Shown: positions 7,280-13,256 of the stretch, in pieces
How positions within the stretch are numbered: the first letter of the stretch is position 1
Layout of the letters: every line of letters starts with the position of its first letter
Origin: an uncultured Dorea sp.
GTDB lineage: Bacteria; Bacillota; Clostridia; Lachnospirales; Lachnospiraceae
Length of the DNA: 25,760 nt
Reading direction: 5' to 3'
Assembly: GCA_910587575.1 (NCBI GenBank)
Contig: CAJULU010000044.1
Location: 1-25,760, forward strand
Notes under the pieces: model-generated
What the model was told of the DNA's origin: nothing
The model's input: only the letters and a program-made list of their open reading frames with translations
The model's database searches: none
Translations under genes and position numbers: made by a program

Positions 7280-7906
7280 TTAACAGTTTCTGCCTCTGCA
7301 CCTGCACCAGACTCCCGTCCCTATCAGCACCGCAGCCCCTGCGGCCAGCCATACTTTCTCTCCGTAACTGTCCCTCACCATGGAAAACGGATAAAACATC
7401 TTCAGAAATTTATCTGCGCTTCCCACAGCCGTAATATAATACACAACCGGCGCCATATACCCGATTACCAGATGATCGCACAGCCCATAAAAGAACAGCC
7501 CCAGTCCGCCCATGAACAGCATCTCCGCCAGCGTCCCTAAGAAAAACTTCCCCACCGGGAACTCACATCCGTTATGGGCAAGCATCCCCACGTAGACTCC
7601 CAGCAGCAGAACCAGCAGCAGTCCGTTTCCCAGAATCCGCACCAGATAAACCACCGCCCCATTCACATACTTCGTATACACCAGATCCCGGATATTGCGG
7701 TCCTGCTCCGGCAGGAATACCGGGGGCAGCAGCACAATCCCAATCAGCGCCACATACATCTCCAGCACCTTCGCCGTATCCTGGGCCTTTAGGTTCGCCA
7801 CCCCCATGAGAAGCGGCGAAACCAGAAGCAGCAGCACACTTACCAGGATATGCAGCGGAATATTATACTTCAGATTTACTTTTTCGATTTCCCAGTATCT
7901 TTCCAT
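7280..7906 (-). CDS. ABC transporter permease (small subunit)
   Basis: This protein of about 208 residues has five or six hydrophobic segments: LHILVSVLLLLVSPLLMG, YVALIGIVLLPPVFL, LLLVLLLGVYVGML, a segment around MLFMGGLGLFFYGL, and VWLAAGAAVLIGTGV at the C-terminus. The first cytoplasmic loop LPEQDRNIRDLVYTKYV matches ABC-2-like permeases of bacitracin/lantibiotic-type exporters. The frame opens at 7939, but the ATG at 7906 has GGGAGG 10 nt upstream and is preferred. It overlaps the end of the larger permease gene by about 44 bases. It is the last gene of the three-gene exporter operon, and no clear terminator is seen after it. Confidence 0.8.
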   Translation of the reverse strand: MERYWEIEKVNLKYNIPLHILVSVLLLLVSPLLMGVANLKAQDTAKVLEMYVALIGIVLLPPVFLPEQDRNIRDLVYTKYVNGAVVYLVRILGNGLLLVLLLGVYVGMLAHNGCEFPVGKFFLGTLAEMLFMGGLGLFFYGLCDHLVIGYMAPVVYYITAVGSADKFLKMFYPFSMVRDSYGEKVWLAAGAAVLIGTGVWCRCRGRNC

Positions 7907-9146
7907 GAATCCGGAACCTCCCTTTCCTTTTCTGTTCATATACCAATATGGTCAGAACTACCAGAATCAACGCTCCTGCGGCATAGAAAATCCGGTTTGC
8001 CAGAAGCTGTGGGAACCCGTCATGGAATCCCTGCCAGTTCCATTCCGTATTATGCCTGGGCACCAGATTCCATCCATAGTTTCCCCCGCCGATCCTGCCC
8101 TGACTGGCAAATATCGTAACAAACCACCATGCCCCCTGCACCAGTACGGCCACCGCTGTGTCCGTAAGTTCTGTAAGAAACATTCCGACTGCCGTTACCA
8201 TCATAATGGTAGGAAGCTGCCAGCCGGCAATATATTTCACAAATGCCAGCAGATCCGTCTGAATTCCCGCCGTCTGGGCATAACTCATACATTTGGACAA
8301 CGGAAGCAGCGAAAGGACAAGGACAGGAACCGTCAGCATTCCTACCATGGACAGATAGCGGCTGGCCATAATCGTAAATGAGGAACATTCCCTTGTATAG
8401 ATCAGTTCCTGCATCATGGCTCTCCGGTCCCGCAGCCCCCGTGTCACCGCCAGGAATACGGGCAGGATTCCCAGGAAAATGACCATATAATCAGAAAATA
8501 ATCTGGCATAGCCGCCGGTCAGCCGGTCTTTTTCAGTCAGTACATCATACTCTTCCAGCGCCTCCTCATAAGTCATAGGTTCCCTGGCGCTGTTTTCCCG
8601 ATATTCTTTGCTGTAGTCAGAGCCTCCTCCCAGGATTTCGTCTGCTTCATCCATCAGTTCCCCGAACCGTTCGTAAGTCAGATTCCGTGATGGCTCCGCC
8701 TGCAAAGCCTCCATGGGACCCATTGCCATAGATTCCTCTCTCTTCCCATTCCGGTTCATAGCCTCACTCTGCGCCGTATACCAGGCTTCTATCACTTTTT
8801 CTGCCTCTTCCCTGCTCCGGATGCCCGTGGCTTCTTCCAGTATTTCTCCTATCCTCCTGTCATCCTCCTGGTCAAGCGTCACAGTCTTCATAAAACCAAT
8901 CGGGTAAGTGGTATAGCTTTCCCTGTTGTATTCCTCCATAAGTTCCCCAAGGGTACTTTTCATGATTAATTCCGGGTCATTGCTTATGCGGGAACCATAG
9001 TCTTCCTGCCCTGGTTCTGGTTTTCGGTCGATCTCCATATCTCCAAGCTGGGACGAAAAATCAAAGACCAGAATCAGGACGATCAGCCAGTAGATCAGGC
9101 TCTTAGCGGTCTGCTTACATTCTTTTACAAATAAATGTCCTAACAT
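7863..9146 (-). CDS. ABC transporter permease (large subunit)
   Basis: This 427-residue protein has one N-terminal membrane segment (LIYWLIVLILVFDFSSQ, about 17-33) and a large acidic, Glu/Arg-rich extracytoplasmic or soluble region (about 35-210). A C-terminal block of about five membrane segments follows (from DYMVIFLGILPVFLAV to ALILVVLTILVY). This is the ABC-2 permease shape with an enlarged first loop. Between the N-terminal and C-terminal membrane parts is GLRDRRAMMQELIYTRECSS, the coupling-helix region also seen as NIRDLVYTKYV in the smaller permease. Its start overlaps the ATPase stop in ATGTTAG. The substrate is not deducible, although peptide-antibiotic export is a reasonable inference from layout. 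Confidence 0.82.
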   Translation of the reverse strand: MLGHLFVKECKQTAKSLIYWLIVLILVFDFSSQLGDMEIDRKPEPGQEDYGSRISNDPELIMKSTLGELMEEYNRESYTTYPIGFMKTVTLDQEDDRRIGEILEEATGIRSREEAEKVIEAWYTAQSEAMNRNGKREESMAMGPMEALQAEPSRNLTYERFGELMDEADEILGGGSDYSKEYRENSAREPMTYEEALEEYDVLTEKDRLTGGYARLFSDYMVIFLGILPVFLAVTRGLRDRRAMMQELIYTRECSSFTIMASRYLSMVGMLTVPVLVLSLLPLSKCMSYAQTAGIQTDLLAFVKYIAGWQLPTIMMVTAVGMFLTELTDTAVAVLVQGAWWFVTIFASQGRIGGGNYGWNLVPRHNTEWNWQGFHDGFPQLLANRIFYAAGALILVVLTILVYEQKRKGRFRIHGKILGNRKSKSEV

Positions 9147-10024
9147 CCGCTCTCCCCCCTCTCCAGGTGCATCAGATACAGATAGGCATCCTCTACCCCT
9201 GCTTCACAGGGTTTTGCCGATGCGAAGGGCTTCTTTTCTGCCAGGAAGCGCACCGCCACGTTGTTTCCCAGGGTCAGCATACTGGTCACAATATACTCCT
9301 TCTTCAGAAGTTCCAGTTCCCTCTTGCTGATTTCCGCAGAATAGACCTTTCCCTCTGCCATGGCTATCAGATCCGTCACGGTTCCCTGACAGATGACTCT
9401 TCCTTCGTCCAGAACCGCAATGTCTTCACAGGTTGCCTCCACATCCCCTACGATATGGGTGGATAAAATTACGATTCGCTCTTCCGCAATCTCACATAAT
9501 AGGTTGCGGAAACGTACCCGCTCTTCCGGGTCTAATCCTGCCGTGGGTTCATCCACGATCAGTACCTTGGGATTGTGAAGAATGGCCTGGGCAATCCCAA
9601 GCCGCCTCTTCATGCCGCCGGATAAGGCCTTCACTTTCTTCCTCTTGTCATCCTGCAGGTTCACTCTTTCAAGGAGTCTTGGAATCCTTTTTTTCCGGGT
9701 TTCCTTGTTCAGTCCCGACAGAACCCCCAGATAATCCATTGCTTCATACACGGTCATGTTGGGATACATGGAAAAATCCTGGGGAAGATAGCCCACGATC
9801 TTTCGTACCTCCCGGGCGTGCCCTGTGCTTCTCCCGCATACGGTCACTTCTCCCTCTGACTTTGGAAGCAGGGTTGCGATCACCTTCATCAGCGTCGTCT
9901 TTCCGGCTCCGTTTCTCCCCAGAAGCCCGAACATGCCGGTTCCGATTGTCAGATTCACATTTTTTAGTGCCTGCTTCTTTCCATAATATTGATTCAGATC
10001 CCTGATTTTAATTGTAGTGGACAT
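9140..10024 (-). CDS. ABC transporter ATP-binding protein (BcrA-like)
   Basis: This is a 294-residue ATPase. It has Walker A GRNGAGKTT (36-44), a Q-loop at YLPQDFSMYP (Q82), signature ALSGGMKRR (133-141), Walker B VLIVDEPTAGLDP (154-166) and a switch His in STHIV. A C-terminal extension of about 70 residues follows, as in drug- and bacitracin-type exporters. The frame is open to 10072, but ATG at 10024 is preferred because AAGGA lies about 8 nt before it and the conserved domain begins at once. It is the first gene of the exporter operon (ATPase, large permease, small permease, each overlapping the next). No strong promoter was found directly upstream. Confidence 0.92.
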   Translation of the reverse strand: MSTTIKIRDLNQYYGKKQALKNVNLTIGTGMFGLLGRNGAGKTTLMKVIATLLPKSEGEVTVCGRSTGHAREVRKIVGYLPQDFSMYPNMTVYEAMDYLGVLSGLNKETRKKRIPRLLERVNLQDDKRKKVKALSGGMKRRLGIAQAILHNPKVLIVDEPTAGLDPEERVRFRNLLCEIAEERIVILSTHIVGDVEATCEDIAVLDEGRVICQGTVTDLIAMAEGKVYSAEISKRELELLKKEYIVTSMLTLGNNVAVRFLAEKKPFASAKPCEAGVEDAYLYLMHLERGESGC

Positions 10025-10175
10025 ATACCTCTTCCTTTCCAGAATGATTTCAATACAGATTTTCAAAATCATCCTTTGTGATCTTAAGAACAGGATAAGA
10101 CATAAATCTCTATATTTTCTCTACAAAAAATTAAGAATCCATAAGGATAAATAGAATTTTTTCAAAATCCAGGCA

Positions 10176-10204
10176 TGAAAATAAGGCAGATTCTTTCATC
10201 TGCC
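10176..10204 (-). terminator. Terminator after the ADP-ribosyltransferase-like gene
   Basis: A perfect 7-bp stem GGCAGAT/ATCTGCC (10185-10191 with 10198-10204) has a 6-base loop. On the minus strand it is followed by TTATTTT. It isolates the small cassette at 10233-11026 from the exporter operon downstream. Confidence 0.75.
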
Positions 10205-10232
10205 CTAAGTTTATTTATCAAATTGATATCAT

Positions 10233-10844
10233 TTAAGGCATATTATATTCTACATTATACGAAAGCGGCGCAAAATATCCCTTAATACAATTGGGATTAA
10301 TAATGCATAGCTGTATATGCGTTTTCTCAACAAACCCTGCTTTCGGATAAATTGCCTTCCCTTCTGTAAATACACCTCTGATTGAATCAAATGGCATTTT
10401 ATTCATTTCCCGGTTATACTCATGAATCTGCTGAATAACAGCACAATCCAGATCACGCAATAACAAATCCGTCTTACTTCTTCCATACTTATTTTCGGGA
10501 AGGCTGACACCCAATACCTCACACTTCACTTTTAGCATTTCGTAACCTTGCTTTAAAATATCCGTACTATTATAATCCGTAAGATTCAGACAATACCCAA
10601 GATCTATTACAGCCCCTAGCACCGTACCTTCATCCTTATACTTGGAAACAGCCCACTCATAAGCCCTTTGGTAGCTATTCTCCCAAAAATATATTCCATT
10701 TCCCAGCCAGTCATATGTATTATCACTCTTCTTCAGATTCTGATGTTTATACAGCACATTCTCATATGTGCCTAATTTGCAGCCATGAAATCCTAAAACC
10801 AGATTAGGCAGTTTTGCATACATAGTGTTCGTAACCGTTCCCAT
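10233..10844 (-). CDS. Putative PARP/diphtheria-toxin-like ADP-ribosyltransferase (toxin candidate)
   Basis: This is a soluble protein of about 203 residues. LGFHGC (His20) and YDWLGNGIYFWENSYQRAYEWA (Tyr52, Glu55; helix after) form the core expected of H-Y-E mono-ADP-ribosyltransferases: a strand with His, then Gly-x-Tyr-Phe leading into a helix. A conserved-looking C-terminal block, FDSIRGVFTEGKAIYPKAGF then HIQLCIINPNCIKGYF, resembles a widespread uncharacterised bacterial family I recall only as hypothetical. The activity is inferred. The start is either TTG at 10859, overlapping the upstream small gene, or ATG at 10844, five bases after its stop; I prefer the ATG. The gene is AT-rich against the flanking exporter and sensor genes. 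With the 58-residue protein upstream it resembles a toxin-antitoxin pair. Confidence 0.75.
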   Translation of the reverse strand: MGTVTNTMYAKLPNLVLGFHGCKLGTYENVLYKHQNLKKSDNTYDWLGNGIYFWENSYQRAYEWAVSKYKDEGTVLGAVIDLGYCLNLTDYNSTDILKQGYEMLKVKCEVLGVSLPENKYGRSKTDLLLRDLDCAVIQQIHEYNREMNKMPFDSIRGVFTEGKAIYPKAGFVEKTHIQLCIINPNCIKGYFAPLSYNVEYNMP

Positions 10845-10849
10845 ATCTT

Positions 10850-11026
10850 TTACCCGCAAATCTGCTTCTTAGTAGTCCCGTCTTGATTTAACACACCCGA
10901 CCGAATCAAACTCTCCCTCGCCCTTTTTTCTGCCTGTCTCTTTTCCATCTTTTTAAATGAACTGATATAATTTTTCATCTCTTCTATGTTCTCATTATGC
11001 TGCCTATTGTATGTTGCAATCGTCAT
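10850..11026 (-). CDS. Small 58-residue protein, possible antitoxin
   Basis: This is a small, highly charged, helical protein beginning MTIATYNRQHNENIEEMKNY. It ends in RESLIRSGVLNQDGTTKKQI plus two residues, a pattern (LIxxGVLxxDG) I associate with short proteins that precede toxin-like genes in Firmicutes. The frame extends upstream to 11071, but ATG at 11026 has AGGAGAG about 6 nt before it and is preferred. It ends 5 nt before the preferred start of the ADP-ribosyltransferase-like gene and overlaps that gene's alternative TTG start, so the two are co-translated. No DNA-binding motif is clear. The antitoxin role is inferred only from size, order and coupling. Confidence 0.65.
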   Translation of the reverse strand: MTIATYNRQHNENIEEMKNYISSFKKMEKRQAEKRARESLIRSGVLNQDGTTKKQICG

Positions 11027-11155
11027 ATTATCTCTCCTCTCATACTGTTCAGTACTCTTTTCTGCCCTCATTTTAACATATCCTCTCTCAAATCAAAAGT
11101 ATATAATCAGAGTATATCCTAAATTTTTTAATATATGTGTATATCATTCTTCAGG

Positions 11156-12424
11156 CTACCTATTACAGTAAAAAGAAGCCGTCACCACCGCACCGCCCTG
11201 GATACTGTTGGCCGCATTCAGCGTACCCCCATGTTTCTTACACAGTTCCCGGCAGATATGAAGGCCGATTCCGAAATGCTCATCCGTTTCCACACTTTCA
11301 TATTCCTTATGATACGGCAGTAATGCATTTTCCAGCTGTTCTTTGGAAAATCCCTTTCCGTCATCCCGGACTGTCAGCAGAAACTCCTTCTTTTCCATAT
11401 GATAGTCCGCCATCACTTCTATCTCTTTTTTGGCATAACGGATGGCGTTGGAAAGAAGATTTTCCAGAACTTCCATGATCATGTTATCGTCTGCCTGCAC
11501 CCGTCTCTCCTCTAAAGATCCGTTCCCTTCCCCGGTCTGCCCATCCAGGTCCTTCCCAGAACCACCGGTCACACAGCAGCCTTTATAATGAATCTTCACA
11601 TCCCCGATCTGATCCAGTGCAAAGACCACTTCCCCGATTTTCTTCCCAATGCTTCGGATCTCCCTCCATTCCGGTGCAAACGGAACTTCATCAATACTGC
11701 GGATCCCCTTCATCGTACGGCTGTAATCCTCAAGCCTCTTCAAATGCTCCGACATCAGCGCCAGCGTATCCTGCATCTTCTCCTGGCTGATCTTCCCCTC
11801 GGGAAGATAACGCACCAGAAAATCCGTATACCCCTTCAGTACCGTAAGCGGGGTCCTGAGGTCATGGGCAAATGCCGCATTCAGCTCTTTCTGCCGCTCC
11901 ACCATGTGCCACATCTCCTCTTTGCCCCGCACCAGTTCCATCCGCATCTCCTCCACAGAATCACAGAGGTTTCCCAGTTCATCCTCACTGTCATACTGTA
12001 CACGAAAATCAAGATCATTTCCCCGGATCCGTTCCACGCTGTCCTCCAGAATCGAAAGCGGTTTCGCCAGCCTCTTACGGTAAAATAGGAGAATCGTTAT
12101 CACCATCCCTGCAAAAGCATAGAGAAACGGACACCACACCCTTATAAAATCCAGACACAGAATCCAGACGAAGTCCGTGTCTGCCGCAAATGGATGATGA
12201 TATCCCCACATCGGGCCTTTCTGGTAAATCATCTCTGCAAGATCCTTCTGCTCATACTTCGCCCACTCTGCAGCCTCCCACTGCCAGCAGATCACCATAG
12301 TCAGATAAGACAATCCCAGCACTATGGCTGCCAGTACCAGGATATATGCGATCATTGCCTTGCGAAATGAAAGGTTTCTGATATAATCTGACATCTCTTC
12401 CCGTTTTTCTTCTAGCCAGTCCAT
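11156..12424 (-). CDS. Sensor histidine kinase
   Basis: This kinase of about 422 residues has two membrane segments (about 24-46 and 88-114) around a short extracytoplasmic loop with YHHPFAAD. A HAMP domain follows (RKRLAKPLSILEDSVERIRG), then the H-box NAAFAHDLRTPLT with the phosphoacceptor His about residue 187. The N-box is NLLSNAIRYA, G1 is DDGKGF and G2 is HFGIGLHICREL. A Gly-rich, hydrophilic stretch (about 285-308) lies just before the ATPase domain. The open frame begins at a GTG (12442), but ATG at 12424 with GGGGAG 10 nt upstream is preferred; it overlaps the response-regulator stop by 13 bases. It probably controls the ABC exporter on the far side of the toxin-like cassette, an inference from the usual layout of peptide-sensing systems. 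Confidence 0.93.
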   Translation of the reverse strand: MDWLEEKREEMSDYIRNLSFRKAMIAYILVLAAIVLGLSYLTMVICWQWEAAEWAKYEQKDLAEMIYQKGPMWGYHHPFAADTDFVWILCLDFIRVWCPFLYAFAGMVITILLFYRKRLAKPLSILEDSVERIRGNDLDFRVQYDSEDELGNLCDSVEEMRMELVRGKEEMWHMVERQKELNAAFAHDLRTPLTVLKGYTDFLVRYLPEGKISQEKMQDTLALMSEHLKRLEDYSRTMKGIRSIDEVPFAPEWREIRSIGKKIGEVVFALDQIGDVKIHYKGCCVTGGSGKDLDGQTGEGNGSLEERRVQADDNMIMEVLENLLSNAIRYAKKEIEVMADYHMEKKEFLLTVRDDGKGFSKEQLENALLPYHKEYESVETDEHFGIGLHICRELCKKHGGTLNAANSIQGGAVVTASFYCNR

Positions 12425-13092
12425 CGGTATCCCACTCCCCACACCGTTTCAATAAACACATGATCCGTATATTTCCCGATCTTGCTCCGTATCCTCCGCA
12501 CATGCTCCATGACGATACCGCTATCAGCGCTTCCGTCAAATCCCCGGACTTTCTCATACAGCTGCTCTTTGCTGAATACCTGTCCTGCGTTTAACGACAG
12601 CATTTCCACAATCCCGTACTCCGTCTTCGTAAACCCAATCGGTTCCTTATCATAGTATACGCACCGGTCTCCATAATGAACTGCCAGCCTGTCAAAAATC
12701 TTTACCGCCCGGTCTGTCTTCCTGCGCTCCTCTCTTCGAAGGTGGGCCTCCACCCTGGCTCCCAGTTCTTCAATGCTGAAGGGCTTCAGAATATAGTCGT
12801 CCCCGCCCAGCATCAATCCCTTGATACGGTCTGCCTCTTCGATCTTTGCCGTCAGGAACAGAATCGGACAGGAGACATGGGCACGGATCCGCTCACATAC
12901 TTCGAATCCGTCCAGCATTGGCATGTTCACGTCCAGAAGGATGATATCCGGCTTATGGTTCAGCTGGCCCAGCACTTCCAGCCCGTTCTTTGCTTCAATC
13001 ACCTGGTAATCCTGGATTTCAAAAAAATCCTTTAACAACCGGACGATTCCAGGCTCATCGTCCGCAATTAAGATCCTCTTCTTTTCCGTCAT
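12412..13092 (-). CDS. OmpR-family response regulator
   Basis: This 226-residue regulator has a receiver domain with the acidic pair D11-D12, phospho-acceptor D54 (IILLDVNMPMLDG), T81 and K103 (DDYILKPFS). A winged-helix DNA-binding domain follows (FTKTEYGIVEMLSLNAGQVF ... VFIETVWGVGYRW). Length and motifs are complete. It is the first gene of a two-gene operon with the kinase that overlaps its 3' end. A TATAAT lies about 45 bases upstream of the start. The likely target is its own promoter and the exporter operon. Confidence 0.95.
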   Translation of the reverse strand: MTEKKRILIADDEPGIVRLLKDFFEIQDYQVIEAKNGLEVLGQLNHKPDIILLDVNMPMLDGFEVCERIRAHVSCPILFLTAKIEEADRIKGLMLGGDDYILKPFSIEELGARVEAHLRREERRKTDRAVKIFDRLAVHYGDRCVYYDKEPIGFTKTEYGIVEMLSLNAGQVFSKEQLYEKVRGFDGSADSGIVMEHVRRIRSKIGKYTDHVFIETVWGVGYRWTG

Positions 13093-13136
13093 GGTATCCT
13101 TCCCGCCTATGATATATTAATCTGACTTCCTGGTAA

Positions 13137-13142
13137 ATTATA
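13137..13142 (-). promoter_or_regulatory. Candidate -10 box for the response regulator/kinase operon
   Basis: A perfect TATAAT occurs on the minus strand about 45 bases before the start codon at 13092. The -35 at 17-bp spacing is not consensus, as expected for an activator-dependent promoter. Confidence 0.4.
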
Positions 13143-13176
13143 CATCATTTCCTACAAAATATCCATTTCAAAAAAC

Positions 13177-13205
13177 TTGACAATCTTCATCCATTTTTAT
13201 AAAAT
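13177..13205 (+). promoter_or_regulatory. Consensus-like promoter pointing antisense into the yfhO-like gene
   Basis: TTGACA (13177-13182), a 17-base spacer and TAAAAT (13200-13205) lie on the plus strand. No plus-strand gene follows for 3.8 kb. An 8-bp inverted repeat GTTCAAAA/TTTTGAAC (13207-13214 with 13246-13253) lies directly downstream. It may drive an antisense transcript or be fortuitous. Confidence 0.35.
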
Positions 13206-13256
13206 AGTTCAAAATCTGCTGTTCCTCGCCAATCATCCGCCTGCTTTTTGAACAGA

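Noticed and set aside
7695..8381. 228-residue plus-strand open frame opposite the permease genes
   Set aside because: It overlaps two well-supported overlapping permease genes and shows no domain or start signal.
9433..10005. 190-residue plus-strand open frame opposite the ABC ATPase
   Set aside because: It is antisense to a fully conserved ATPase, has no ribosome binding site, and its Pro/Ser/Arg-rich composition is typical of a shadow frame.
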